A stretch of 64,000 bases of DNA from Ischnura elegans (GCF_921293095.1 NC_060251.1:58359585-58423584); one strand, 5' to 3'. Shown: positions 1 to 13,560, numbered from the stretch's first letter. The notes: generated by a model from the sequence alone, not told the origin. Numbers and translations are program-made.

Positions 1-76
1 CGTGTTTTTTTGGTACAAAATAAGTGACATGAAACGATGCCCTACATACGTCTAGAACTGTAGCTCTTTCTTGTAG

Positions 77-3000
77 GCAATGGTTTCCGTGGATCAAGCA
101 GAGGTTTTGAGCGTGGGGCTCGTGGGGGACGAGGTGCTGTTGGTGGAGAGCGAGGTGGCTTTGCTGAACGCTTCCCCAGGGGTGCAGGAAGAGGAGTTGG
201 AGTTGGAGACAGGGGGTCAAGGCCACCACCACTTCTTGGAGCCAAGCGGGGATTCCGTGGTGCACCCCCTGGTGGTCCCGCTCCCAAGAGAGGACGCTTC
301 GAGCCTCAGGCCCGCCATAACGGGTACTCACCTCCAAGGCATGTGTTAAACAAATGAAACACATTGCCTTGCTGTCTCTTTTTACAGTATACTGCTGGTT
401 GGCCTCTCATCTTCAAGATAGTGGGAAAACCTATTTAAAATTCCACCTGCTTGAACATTCCTTGTATTATCTATTTCTGGTAAATCTTTGAAACTCATTT
501 AGTGTCTAGGACTTACTCTGAAGTTTCATACAGAGGCTATCTTTTTACCTAGACCTTTTAGTCTTAGGTGTTTCTGAGAATCCTTTTTTCATTATTCTTC
601 CTCAATGGCTTAACTGTCACTTACCCATTTGTCATCTGCAACCTTTCCTCAGCAACAAGTCTGAGCAAAAATTAGAATTAATACTGCGATGATGTTAAAT
701 AAGGATTATTGTGGTAATGTTGGAATTAGAAATAGGGTGGCTACCTCATCCTAGTTGTAGATTAATGTCATGTAAAGAGCATAAACCATCAATGGTAGCA
801 TTTTATTTCATTATGGTCATAATTTATGTGTGATCTAGAAACATGTCTCTTCCCCTGGGATACAATGCTCAAAATCATGTGATGGATTGCCTCGCCTCAT
901 ATGCCCTACCTTGCGTGTATGTGAGATGAGATTTGGTGTGCCTTAGTGATGTACTACTTTCAAGGGAGTGAGAGAGGGAGCCGTGATAACTCTGCAATGT
1001 GAGAATGGCATGAGCTTTCAAAAATCACAACCAATCAGCGACATTGGATCTATTCTTAAGGCTGAAGTGTGACATTAATCTATTTCTGATGGGAAATAAA
1101 TTTAAATTCAGATTCTTCTAAATGAAAATGATTTCCTTGTTCACATGGCTCGTGAAACTTGTGCCGGTTGCTCCTGTTTCAGTTTTTCAATTGCGAACAT
1201 TGTAAAAATGCAAACGGCATGTTGTTCGTTTACTCGTATGTGCAAGTAGGTTCTCTTCGGGTTTGAGGGAGTGAACCAATTGTACATTCTAGTTAACTCC
1301 CCCTACTTAGGTATGCTAAATTTACTAGCTGTGCGATAAAGGGTCACGTGACTCCTTGGTCACCTATCACTTGCATGCAAATGAAAGCTCAGGTATAGTC
1401 CTCCCCCCTGGGCTTCTTAATGGGAGAACCATTGGAAAGGGGTCAGTAGTATAAGAACGTTGGTGATAATAAGTTGGCAATTTGATCATTCTGTAACAAT
1501 ATTTTTAAAATACCTGATTTTTTAACATGACAAAATTGACGATAATAGTGACGAGCGATGAAGTCCTATTTACTGGTCACAGGTGGTGACCACAGTGGTC
1601 ATTACGATAGTAAGGTCTTGTAAAATTCATTTTACTTGACCTTGCAATGTTCGTGTAATGAACCAATAAAATGCAACTATTGATGCTTTTGCAATATAAC
1701 CAATGAAACCCAACTGATGATGCTGTTGCAATAAAACCAAACTGATGTACTAAACTCTTAGCCGCTAAATTGAGGTACCCTCTGCTGCTGGATTCAATTC
1801 CAACTCTGTAGCATGGGTGCCAGTTCGGGCATGTCAGGTACTCATTGGTGCATTTTTCCCTTTCCAGTGTAGCCACGCTAGCAGTTATAAGGTTAAGCAC
1901 AAGGGATGTTTTCTTTCAAACTCCGATGGGTCATGAACAGGATACAAAGTGATTGATTAAATATGATTTAATTGCTAAACATTGAGCACACTTGTGTCCT
2001 TTCGACATAATTAACGCAGCGATTAAGGAATTGATCGTGCCTGTGGACAACCTTTACCATGCCTTCTGCATAGCATGCTGCCCGAATGACTTCCACTGAG
2101 TTTTGCCTTTGTCCTGAAGCTCATCATTTGTTGGAAGACTCTCCCCTATTAGCCACATCTTCATTTCAGGGTAAAGATGGAAGTCATGTGGCACTAGGTT
2201 GACATTGCACGTCAGGTGATTGAAAATGTCCCATTGAAATTGATCAAGGAGTTGGGCTACGTCAGTGGTGATATGATGGGCATTGTCATTAATCAGAACA
2301 CTTCATAAGTCATCATGTCTCTGCTTTTGTTTTGAATGGGAATGGGCGAAACTGTAATATTTCACTGAGCAGCTGGATTAGCATTGTCAGCAGCTGCTTG
2401 AAATGGTCAAGACATGTCAGTGCTGCAGTCATTCAGCAAGTTTTCTGGCTGTCCCTAGTGTCACTAGGCAGGAGAACCTATTGAGGCAGTGTAGCTAATG
2501 AAATTGCCACTAACCTTCAACCATCAACTTACATGACTTGAGCATGTGGCATGGAGGATGTGCAGTCGCCCTATCTATGCAGTACCTGCCCATCGCTTGT
2601 ATGGTGATTTTGCTAAGTGATCAGAGGTTGAAAAAAAAACAGCCCTCTTACATGTCAATAAAGCTTGCAAGGCTACTAAAAATTGTGGGTGTATCATATT
2701 TTCAATTATATCAGAATCTTCACAAGTGTCATGTGATGTAGCCCTAAGACTGATGTATTTTTTCAGGGGAGGTCAAGGTTCTTATGGAGGAGGGTTCTCT
2801 GGAAATGGATACGGAGGATCAGGGGGAGGTTATCAGGGTGGATATGGAGGTGCTGGTGAGGTGAGGCCTGTGGGAGGCTATGCTTCTGCTCCAAGTTATG
2901 GCCAAGATGGCTATGCCTCGTACAAGCAAGGTTAGTAACCTTCATTGTTTCCTGTTTTTTGTGTGACTTTGTTGAGAGACTTCACAAATAGTAAAACATC

Positions 3001-6000
3001 TGTTAGGAAGTAATTTTTGCATGGCTCAAATATTGTGATGGGATATAGGGATAGAAATATAAAAACTATGGGGGTCATCCAGTAAAGATTATATGACCAT
3101 TTAATGAATGAAACTGTTTAGTAACTGGTTATTCTTGACCTAGGGAGGGCTCTATTGTTAACCTCTTAGTTCAATTAGAATTGTGATTATTTGAGAGCCA
3201 CATGTACAGTCCGGCCGCCGTGAGTTGTCCGTTGACAGCTACAAGGGGTAGGGGGCAAGGTTGCCAGGTAACAAAGGGAAATGCCCACATCACATGTAAA
3301 CAAACTGGTTCCGTGAAGAAAGCAGGCAGAAGGGACGACGAGCGTGAACGATCCAAAGGAAAAATCCTTTGTTTTGGCGATTCGCAGAAAGGGCTAGTTT
3401 TGGTGGTTCAGGCTTGTTTCAGTGCTTCGTATGCACGTGGCAACGTTGTATGACTAGGCAAGGGTGTGAGGTGCATTTGGGGGACAGCGATTGGTTGCAA
3501 ACCATGTTGGCGCAGGGTTCTCCACCCCTCCTTTTAAAGTGCCATTGGACAACTCTCGCCGGCTGGATTGTAGCTGCTGGATTTGCTCAAGTTAGTTCAG
3601 TGCACTAAGTAAAAGTTTTTCATTCATAATTTTCGTGAATACTACACTGGTGCAAGTATGTATCAATTCACTTTAATATTTACTAATTATCTAATACCAA
3701 TAATGGATGTATTTCATGTTACCTCAAGAGATATTGAAATTATAGTGCATGATAATTGACCCTTTCTCTTGGATGATTTAGTAATGCCTTGTTTCCACTA
3801 CGAAGGGTCTACAGCGGTTAGGGGATGATGGGTAACCTGACCAGCGTTCCAACGGGAAGTTTGTCCGAATACCCTGCCGGGAACAGAAGTTTGGGGGAGG
3901 TAAATAGTTGAGTAACGAAATAGCGTGTGATGAAAATGTAGGTTCAAGTAGCTAGATTGTTGCATTTGATCAACATTTATTTAATGCTGTGGCGAAATTG
4001 GATCCGCCTCCGGAACAAATGGAAGAAGAAATGCGACGGAGGAGGAACCTGAGGGCCTATATTATAAATAGGTTATGAAGAAAACCCCGGCATTACATTA
4101 GAAGAAGTTGACGGTTTGTTAGCAGTCAGGGGTTTTGGGATGGAGATGTTCCCAAATGACCTGATGCTTTTCAAAAAACATATCGTATTCAGCGGGATAC
4201 ATTTCAAATGCTGTGCAATAGAATAAGGACTAGCATCGTTAAAATAAGTACGCGCACGCGAGAAGCTATTCTCGTCCCTAAAGGATAGCGATTGCACTGT
4301 ACTACCTCAAGTTTGGGTCAGATCTTGCAGTGGTGGAGGTATTCTGCGATGTCAACATAGGCCGCTTTTATACCCGAGCAGCTAAGTCTGCCCACACCTG
4401 TTTGTGGCCTTTAAATGTACCCCGAAACCTCCGTTGGATATTTTCCTCTTCATAAATCGAGAGCAAGATCTCCGTCTCGTCGTCTAAAAAATTCTTTCTC
4501 TCAGGATTGGCCATCCCCGCTCTTATTAAAAAAAATGTGTACTCGCAACGTTTTTCCTGCCTTCAATAATTGCCTGATCTCGTGGTTGTTAGACGAAATA
4601 CGTTCGTCAATTGCTCACTAGATCAGGAAACTAGCGTTCCCACTACGATTTCTAACCCGCGTTACCTGCTAACCCGCGTCAGCCAACCCGGGTTACAATT
4701 CTGACCGGGGTTGGCGCTAACTGCCGTTTCCACAACGATATGTAACCCGGGTCAGCGCTAACCCGCGTAAGAAGGGCGTAGTGGAAACAAGGCATAAGCT
4801 AACATTTCAATTTGTACTTTAGGTAATTTCAAATCAATGCGAATGTCTTTAGCATTGTTTTTCCTCTTAGTAGGTATTATGTAGAATTAGAAAGTAATAC
4901 ACTGCTAATAATGGGCCATTATGAGAACTATTTTAATTTGTTTCAAGTACAGTTATTCTAGTCAGTTGCAAGTATTACACTTGGGGCATTTGGATTAAGC
5001 CTTAGGAAATCGTTTAGTTATTTGAAGTTTGTATTTGGTGAGTGCTTTTATCTTTTATGATTTGTTGCGTTGAACAATATAGCTGTGAAAGGGGGTGGAA
5101 ATTAGAAATCTGTAGGCGGTTTATCATAATGTGGACAACTCTTATTTTTAAGTTTATTTTTAACAGTTTGGTAGATTAGAGAGACAATCACATGCCTTGA
5201 TCCTGTAATATTCACTAGAAGTATCCTAAAAATGTTGCTTCTTTACTATTAGTGCAGTAACTGTGTTTATTTGTAATGTTGATTGTTCATTTTAATTTCA
5301 CTTATTTGAATGTGTTAGTTTTGCTTGGATGCCTGATTGGAATTGGTGCTTCCCCTAATTAAAAACATTTTAATAATTTGTATCTTTCAATAGGAATATT
5401 TTTTTAGAATGCACAGTGATATGTAATTTTGGCTTCATCTACTCTACATGGTACTGTTATAAGCTAATTGAAAGTGCTACTATTCAAGTGCAAATCTCAC
5501 CTTAAAGCAAAACCACTCTGCTGTCATTGCAGCTTCATGTGAACTACCAGCTCACTTAGATTAACTGGTGTGATTGGATGTAGCAATTCAGTGGGATTAA
5601 TTCAATTGTCATTCTAGTTGTGTTAAGTTTGCAAGGAAATTGCGTTTGTCGAAACAACATTGATTTGATTTGGATTTGCTCATCCAGTCCACTACCTGTT
5701 CGTCGAAAACTTTGGTAATTAACTGTGTTAATGCATTATTTCCCTTAGAAGATTCCTACGAAGGATTTTCAAGTTCTGCTGGCTACAACACTGGAGCCAG
5801 TTATGATGACATGGGGGGAGATTTCTCCTCTAATTCTTATGGTGAGTTTTTGCCATTGAGGTATTGTCCTGATAAGCATGGCATCTCAATAAGAGATGTG
5901 TGCTGTCATTCTGGGCCCTTGTAATGAAAGTCAACCTGTTTGTAGTGAGCTGGTTATAATATTTGATACTAAATATGTTTCATCTTCCAAGGTGAGGTTG

Positions 6001-8298
6001 TGTTGTATAATTTTGGCCAAGAAATGACTTATAGAAGGCCTTAATATGGCCTGTATAATTTTTAAGTGGGTGTATCTCACTGGTTTAATGTAGGCATTAG
6101 TATCACACTGCATTCACATAATGGTCAGTATTTGCTTGTGAAGTATTATTTAATAAAAAGGGAAGTGTAGTCCTAAAGTCTTTTCATGCATGTGTCCTTA
6201 TTACTTTATCTTTTGGCATAATTTTGAAGGCATGTAATTTACTATTCATGGTCCATTATTAGTTAAGCTGTCGGATGCTAGTAGCTGATTGGTGATAAGT
6301 CCTTAGATCATCATGCGTGATAATGTTTGGAAAAGGACCAAGTACTTTGTTAGTTATCCTCCTTAATATGTGCACTGTATTTTGTCTTTACCATTATTCT
6401 AAGTGTGGGTGAAATTCCTCGTCTGTCTTTGTAATTTTGTGAAAATTACTTTTTATTTTTTATAGTAGTTATTTAAATTATAATGTAAGAATACTTACCC
6501 AATTTGTTTTTGATTGGCTTAGATTAAAATCTATTTTCTTGCTTGGATTACAGCCCCTTTTCCCTTATTGAATTCTTGAAAATTTGGGGGGGTGTTGCAT
6601 GTAGAAAATCTAATTTTCTGGTGAATGGGGTACTATTACATGCCTCTTTTGGTAGTTTTAAAGAAATTATTCTTCAGTATTAGGTGGTTACTCTTAAGAT
6701 GCATTCTGCTATTCTGGAAAAAAAACTTTGCGTGACATTCCCTCATCTAACCATATCGTAGGTAGGAAAAATGGATTCATTGATGAAATTTGACCCGTTG
6801 CCTTTTCAACAAGTTCACTTTACTTAAAAGCACTTGGTAGTGCAACATGGACACTTAGCTTTTTTGTTAATTTTCTTCCGTTAGTGCACACGAGCAATTT
6901 ATTGTTTCATCAAGTGTGAATCTTTATTCAAACTAATGGCATCTTTTCCTCTTTGCATCCATTATTATTAGAGTAAAATATGGAACCTTTGTTTGTTTCA
7001 GTTGTACAGTTACTGCATTTGAATGTTTGCACTAAATTTTTTTTTGTTTCGTTTATGCATTTATTTGTTTTGATGCTTGAAAGATCAAAAATTAATTCGT
7101 CTTAAATTGCCTGAGACCATTTGTGGAATGGATGGAAGTAAATAAAGTAAACTAATTTGGACATGATTATGATTTCATTCCCTTGCACAATGAAACCTCT
7201 GTAAAATTTTCTAACTTACAAACATTTCTTGATGGTCTGCTGAAAGTTCTGTAAGTTAGTTTTTTTATGTATTAATTTTAATGTGTCAGATGGAGTATTT
7301 GCTGGCTCACAGGAACTCAACAATCAAGATAGTGGAAATAGGTGATTTATTTTGTTCAGATAAATGCCCAATATTAAACGAAAGTTATATGAGCATGGTC
7401 GGAAGATCTGCAGCTTAACAATATTCAGCAATGAAACATTTCTATCGAGCTTGAGAGTAAATAGTTTCGCCTAGATCCTTTTACCTAAGGAAATTCCGTA
7501 CTTAGTCCAAACAAAAGGCAGAAAACATTAGCTGTGGTATGAATATACTATTATTTTAGTGAAAAATTACATACTTGAATGTATCAGTATAATGTCTTTT
7601 TTTTTTTTTTTCAAATAACTGATTTTATACCACACATTTTGTGCACAAATGTTAGGCACCATAATCATTTGAACAGTGTATAATAGCACCGTATGAATTA
7701 TAGGTTTAATTTGTTATTGATCCTCTGAGTTTATTTTGTGAGACTGATTTCCTTTGAATCAATTTTTACAGATGGCTATGCTGCTGGTGGGGGTGGCGGT
7801 GGTTACGGCAAGTCTGACTATGGTGAGTAGGATTATTGGTATCGTAGTTATATTTTCACATATCATCACAAGACATGTTCCATCATTCAGTCATGGCATT
7901 TAAGTTACTTGCAGCCTTAATAAGAGGTTTTCGATATTAATTGATTGCTTCTGGTGTTAACCCAAAGATGCAATGGCATATAGAAGTTCCCAAGAAAAGT
8001 TTTATGGCAAAATGAAGGCGTGGCTATCCTCTACATGCTATTATTTTTGCTTGCCCGCCCGCTAGTAATGAGCATGCCCTATTGACTTTCTCTAAAAAAA
8101 ATCTTTATACAAAACTTTCCAATGGAGGTGAAAAGTATATAACCGTATAAAAATTATATAGGCATGTAGATACTCTTTTCACTGTTTAATACAATTATGA
8201 ATTTTCTTGAAACTGGAAGAAGTTGTGAATTTATACCAAATTATGCACTGAAAAAGCTTGCCTACATTGCAGGAACTGGATACTGGGCTCAACAGTGA
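77..8298 (+). CDS. hnRNP-like RGG/Gly-Tyr-rich RNA-binding protein, C-terminal exons (5' partial)
   Basis: Five exons are read as 77-323, 2767-2930, 5749-5841, 7772-7822 and 8273-8298, giving 192 residues before TGA. Every acceptor ends in AG, every donor starts with GT, and the reading phase agrees across all four junctions. The first exon encodes many RG/RGG repeats followed by a basic Pro-Lys-Arg-Gly-Arg patch. The second is almost pure Gly/Tyr/Ser. The later exons are Ser/Tyr/Asp-rich and the protein ends in Gly-Tyr-Trp-Ala-Gln-Gln. Such tails are typical of hnRNP and FUS-type nuclear RNA-binding proteins, where arginine-methylated RGG boxes bind RNA and Gly/Tyr stretches drive condensation. 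No RRM, KH or zinc finger lies in the window, so the exact family is not resolved. The donor after 323 (GTACTC) is weak but is the only nearby one that fits the phase. Exons 3 and 4 are symmetric and could be skipped. Confidence 0.8.
324..2766 (+). other. Intron of the hnRNP-like gene, with mariner debris
   Basis: AT-rich intron between the first two exons. It contains a mariner transposase relic on the minus strand around 1985-2335, described separately. I see no other coding or structured feature in it. Confidence 0.65.
1985..2335 (-). pseudogene. Mariner-type transposase relic
   Basis: Read on the minus strand, this encodes a decayed C-terminal half of a mariner transposase. It has the Asp-Asn-Ala-His stretch of the catalytic core, followed by Val-Pro-His-Asp-Phe-His-Leu-Tyr-Pro, which matches the family's Pro-Ser-Asp-Phe-His-Leu-Phe-Pro region. 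The aspartate expected just before that stretch (family Ser-Pro-Asp-Leu) is asparagine here. An in-frame stop follows further down. The copy is dead and sits in an intron of the hnRNP-like gene. I found no terminal repeats. Confidence 0.7.
2931..5748 (+). other. Intron of the hnRNP-like gene, holding the Harbinger element
   Basis: Apart from the Harbinger element at 3785-4795, a locally GC-rich stretch at about 3200-3610 has two short overlapping open frames. I recognise no protein in them and treat them as non-coding. Confidence 0.6.
3785..4795 (+). mobile_element. PIF/Harbinger-type transposon with decayed transposase
   Basis: The element starts TGCCTTGTTTCCACTACG and ends with the exact reverse complement, an 18-bp terminal inverted repeat. 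It is flanked on both sides by TAA, the 3-bp target duplication expected for PIF/Harbinger. Inside, around 4185-4295, one frame encodes a segment beginning Arg-Asp-Thr-Phe-Gln-Met-Leu, typical of the N-terminal half of Harbinger transposases. After a stop the homology continues in another frame to about 4460 (Ala-Leu-Tyr-Tyr-Leu-Lys-Phe-Gly). The 1,011-bp length and the frameshift show an internally deleted, inactive copy. GC-rich repeats related to TAACCCGCGT lie near its right end. It lies in the intron between 2930 and 5749. Confidence 0.85.
5842..7771 (+). other. Intron of the hnRNP-like gene
   Basis: AT-rich intron with a clear donor (GTGAGT) and acceptor (TTTTTACAG). A small hairpin with 9-bp arms lies at 7211-7259, preceded by an AATGAAACCTCTGTAA stretch that resembles a Tigger-type end. 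Nothing else is recognised. Confidence 0.55.
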
Positions 8299-8564
8299 GA
8301 AAGCACACACACTCACTCATGAAATGACCCACCCGTCTGCGTCCCACATTTCATTTGAGTAAGATTTGGCGGGTGGGGTGGGGTACTGAGACCTCTGATC
8401 TATAGGTCAGGGTATTGAAGTTTGCCACTCAAATCATTCATTTGAAGTCTTTTTTTTTGTTGGTGTCACTCTTTATATACTAACCCAAAATGGGAGTGAA
8501 TGAAAATTTCCACACAAATGAAATCTTGTGGAAAGTGAGTTGATGAAATTTATGAACGATTAAA
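8299..8564 (+). other. Probable 3' UTR of the hnRNP-like gene
   Basis: Non-coding sequence follows the TGA at 8296-8298. The first plausible poly(A) hexamer is ATTAAA at 8559-8564, followed by a GT-rich stretch. The next clear AATAAA hexamers are much further away, so the true 3' end is uncertain. Confidence 0.35.
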
Positions 8565-11500
8565 ACTGTGTTGGACTGAAACACAGTGGTCAGTGTTGAC
8601 CTTTAGGCAGTGTGTTTTTAACTAGAATCTAGTTGAATGTCATTAGGGATTTTGTAGCCTAAGGGTATGTGGGAGGGAGAATTTATTATTTATTTTTCTT
8701 CATATTTCCTACAAGTTCACGTATGGGAGACAAAAGAGTGCAATGACTGTACTGTCTGGCTGTATTTTGAAATTTCTAAGTAATGTGATGTCTCTTTTTG
8801 CAAAAGAAGTGTGTTAACGAAAAATTCTGCATATTTACTAGGAAATTCAAACATCTAACTACATGAGGGTGTTGGAACAACCATTTGAGACTAACTGCTG
8901 TCAAAAGTGGTGGCACTCTATGAAGGCTCATGAAAAATTATGGCTGCTTACTTATTTAGTGTGTAGTTCTTGGAACTGGCATGGTTGCCGTGAATCTGAC
9001 AAGATATGAAACTAGGTTATTATCTTCCAGACCATGAATATGCTTCCAAGATAACTGTAGGGTAACCATGTGTTGCTCTTCCTCCCATTGGTGTCAAAGG
9101 ATTACTCCTTATAGTTTCTTATGCTCGGTGGGCCACCACTCCCTTCAGAATTGCAGTAATTGTCAATATGTAGTCGAGTATAACACTGAGGAAAAGTGTT
9201 GGGAGTGATATGACATCATGGAAGGGACTCAATTGTGACAACAGGAGAGTAAATGCAGATCTTGAGCAAAGTGTCTGAGGCCTCCAGTAAAGCCTCGTCC
9301 CGCATCTGGGCATAGTGACAACTATTGCTGCAATTGAAAATGAGCATGAAACCCCACTTTCCACCAGAATCATGTGTTGTATTGACTCATTCTCCACTCG
9401 AATTATTCAAAGCACCTTGCCCCACTGCTTTATTTCCTGGAAAAATTTGTTTGGATAAATTATTGCTTGACAATTCGTGATTTGTGAGAGAAGTTGGTGA
9501 TTTAAATGCGTCTCCATAGACCAAGAAATAGTGATGTGAAGTCAGGTGAATCTCCTCAAACCTTATAGGAACATGTGTTTGATGTTATTTTCAATTTAAT
9601 GATAGGCCATAGGGTCATTCCAAGGCTCTCTCTATTGCCCAAGTGTGGGCATTTATAATTGTGAGTTCTTTTTATTTTTGGATAACAAGAAATCTGAATA
9701 ATTGTGCCAGTTGGAAGTGAATTTGAGAAGTGATATTACAGAGATTAAGTGATACAAATGCAAATGTGGTTTGCTTTGGCAGATGTCTATTATCATTAAA
9801 TGTTTAGTTGTGTGACTACCTGGATCATGGTAATCCAAGCCATATACCACTGATAATTTAAAGCCAGGTATTGAGAAGTGTAGATTGGAATCTGTTGCAC
9901 AGTATTGTTCATGAACATTTTAATTTTTTAACTTTTGAATGTGATTGTCGTGAGTTTGTAGCTCTTTTCTCTGGAGATTTTTAGTTAATTCCTGTACAAT
10001 GATATAGGTTATTCTAATAGTATTGTATATAAAACAAAATTAAACATGATAAGTACTGTTTTATTTCACATTGTTTGAAAAAATATAACAATTTGACCTT
10101 CCCTCTGAACACCCATTAAATAGCATCTTTAAACATTGTTAGCTTATTCAGTAAATGCTCCTGCTATTTATATCTATGCCATTTTGCAAGTACACCTTTT
10201 TATGTACACCATGCATTTTTATGTATTCTGGGTGAAAAAAATTCCATGTAAAATGAGAATTATATAAAAAAATCTTGGAATGAGAAGTTATGACATGAAA
10301 TGCAGCCTTTTTAATTAAATCTACAATGTTTGCTGAAGAGTGCTGACCTAATTCCTCAAATTGAGAAGAGGAGATCAGAGAGTAGTGAGAGGGGTATTTA
10401 AGGGTGCTAAATCATTAGGTAAGTGTATATGATGCCATTATATGCCAAAAAAATGCCTCTTTGTCGGACAGTAATTAGAATAGTTAGATGAAATAATTAT
10501 AAATTATTTATGAATAATCGGCATTGTATTTTCTTGAGGCTTCTCATTGAAAATGCCAGACAGGAGAAATTATTGTCTTTACAGTAATAGTGAGCATTTA
10601 GGGTGATGTGCCTGATATTTATAATGTGTGTGCTAATCAACTGGAAGCCATTTTACAGTGCATAGCAAATTTGGAAAGAAAAAAATTATAGGATATACCT
10701 TTATGGGGATTTATTCATTGGAATAAAAAACAGTCCATGCAACTAGGACCCGGGGTTCACTTTACACAGCTGTACAGGACTCCTTTATGGGAGAAAACCT
10801 GTAAATGGTTTCAGATTACTTCCTTGATCATAGGATGTCTTGCTATCACTAGCGAGCAAAATACATACAAACACATAGTGGTTTCACTCTGATTACGTAT
10901 CGATTAAAAAAATTATTGTAGATTTCAGACACATGGCAAGTAAATTTGAGTGGTGAAAGTGAAAAGCTTCAAGTAAGCACTGCTTTGAGCTCTAATACCT
11001 TAGTTTTGAGATGGTGATAGCATCCAATCATAAATTACGTGATGATGAGGAGGCCAGTATGCTTTAACTTATCTTTTGTACATACCAGGCACCTGAGCAT
11101 TGGTGGGCAGCATGGATGCCAAGGGGGAACCTTTGGACACCTCTGCCCTTGTCTTATGAATTTCGGAAACCACCTTGGGAATAAGGCAATGGAGACTGAA
11201 AGAAATGGAGTAATGGTGGGTATTAGCTAAGTGAATGCTTAAATGTAAGCTAACATGGTGGTTATTTTTATTTGTTTTACTCTACGTGAGTACTTGTGGC
11301 TTCCGTCTGTTGTCTGGCTACCAATGTGTGTAATTGTCTAATCAAAAAATGCATAATCATTATGGGTTGCGTGATAATTTTCATTATGAATCCCCCTGAA
11401 TTGTGAAGGCCATGATTTGGATAAAAATGCAAATCAAGTTACTCAGCTGGCTTTCCTATATTCAGTTCATACATTTGTGTTTGAGACTTTCAAACAGAAA

Positions 11501-13326
11501 TGACTGACATTCATGGAATTGGCTGTGAAAATCACGCAACCCAGTCTGTTAACTACCATTAATGCTAATTCTTAATTGAATAATTGTATGTAGTTCAGTG
11601 CGTTGTGTGAAAAATTGCCGTTGACGAAAAGTTAACATAGGATACGAATATAAGTCTCGTTTTTATATAAATTTTTTTCAGTTCCTTTTTCCATGGCAAA
11701 TTGTGAGTTTTTGCAGTATGGACTTTTCATAAGTCTTGGTGGGCACTTGTCACTTAGAGGTCCCTTATGTGGATGAACCTTGTACTTGGATGGTTTATAT
11801 CAACAAAACTTAAATGTCAGAATCTCTTTCTCTCATATTTCTAGTGAATAGGGGAAACCCAGTTCTAGGGTGTGAGTGGGTGTTGGGAAAGCTGAAAGAT
11901 AGTTGTGATTGTAGAGTTAACTAAGCAGAAAAATCAGGGATTTAATTGAAAGTGTATATTATCACGTTAGCGGGAGAACTTTCTCATGCACTGACAGTTT
12001 AAAAAGAATGCCAACTTGTAATTGGTCCCAAGAATTAGTAATTAGGGAGCATTGCAGTAAATCTTAAATAACATATGTGTGTATAGTGCATAGCTGCTGA
12101 ACAAAGGTCCTAGCTGAAGCCTTGGGTTATTTTCAGAGCAAAATCATCTTAGTGAGAGGTGGCACAGAGAAAGGAACTGGCCCCCCACCCCAAATGTTTG
12201 AAATTCAATTGCCATTGGCTTTGTCTGGATGAGCTATGTCCTCACATTTGTAAATCCATGTAGCGGTTGAAGTGTAAAGTGAAGCTAAGTACTGGAACGT
12301 TGTTTGAAATTTAAAAAAAGACTAAGGAGAGAAAAAAATTGTTTTGGTGGGAAAATTATGTGCAGAAAATTTGAGGCCTGTTATTTCCACAGTGAGAGAG
12401 TAACTAAGGAAATGGTATAGTTTACGTTGTTGGGGTAAACAAGTTGCCCGCCGTAGAATTTTAGTATGTATTTCCTGCGATGACGTCGTGTGTTTTCCGC
12501 CAGTTGTATATCATTGATTAAGGAAATGTTGTAAAATTTCAAATTAATCTGAAATGAATTTTACTGTTTTGTACTGCAGTCATAATAAGTCTGTTACAGC
12601 GGTCAAGTACTGCAGTCAAATAATACAATCATAACTTCTTCGGTCATCACCCATAACCTAACAATTGATCTAGGTCACCAGTGACTTGATGACATTGAGA
12701 TTTAATCGCTCTGTGGCTGGTCACTGACCGGCATTGCGTGGGGAGACTTTTCATTGCCAGTAACTATGAATAGTATGGCAGTCAACTAGTTAATTACTTC
12801 TGTTTATTTCATGCTACTTTAACATCAGGTTTAATTTGTTCGTGCTTATGGCATCATATTTGTCAACCATAAATTTATTTATGTTGTTACAAAAATTGAT
12901 GATATTGTCATGCGATATATTGCCAAAAACTTTGTGAAATCTTGTATGTGCTGACACATTGTTTATTCTTCCTGCTGTTTAGCGCCCAACTATATATCAG
13001 CCGGCCATAGTTGTCCCATGACAAGACAGGAATGCTCTGGTGACTGTGCATGTCCATCAGCCAATCTCTGTAGCCCCATTAAATTAAATGTATTCACCTT
13101 TTCATTGGAAGTTACTGGTAGAAGAATTAGCTGGAAACTCCTTTTCTTTTGTTATTTCTCCAGAAGGTGTGCGCAAACCTTCCTTAGGAGGAGCTTTTTT
13201 TTTATTCCTGTGGTGGGATTTTTCATATCGGATGTCTTGCCATCTGCCCCTCTTCCAACCTTTCCTCTCATCATAGGACAATTCTGGCTGACGTGACTGT
13301 AATTGTGACTCGGGTTTCTAGAAATA
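8565..13326. other. Intergenic AT-rich DNA, nothing recognised
   Basis: No exon with convincing splice sites and codon content was found on either strand. Open frames here, including one of 92 codons on the minus strand at 9119-9397, lack any recognisable domain and are treated as chance. Confidence 0.5.
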
Positions 13327-13560
13327 CAGTAAAACCTCGGTTATACGACGCTCAGTTATACGATGAACTCGCTTATACACTGACTTTTTTTCATCCCGTG
13401 AAAAACCCCATATGATCCCATGTATTTCCAAATTCAATTATGAAACATTTCACTTAAACGTCGACCTCTGTGACGAAACGTATTTTTCCAGTCCAATGAG
13501 ATAAAATACCTCACTTATACGACTTGTCAGAGAACTGCTCTACGAGAAGATCGCGGTACG
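13327..13560 (+). mobile_element. Tigger/pogo-like element end (fragment)
   Basis: A TA dinucleotide is followed by CAGTAAAACCTCGGTTATAC and further copies of a TTATACGA-type motif. This is the style of Tigger/pogo termini (CAGT(A/G)(A/G)AACCTC). No matching right end was found, so the extent is approximate and only one end is supported. Confidence 0.45.

Noticed and set aside
80-349. 89-codon + strand frame overlapping the first hnRNP-like exon
   Set aside because: The RGG-rich frame, offset from it, matches phase with the downstream exons. This one is a shadow of the biased GC-rich coding sequence.
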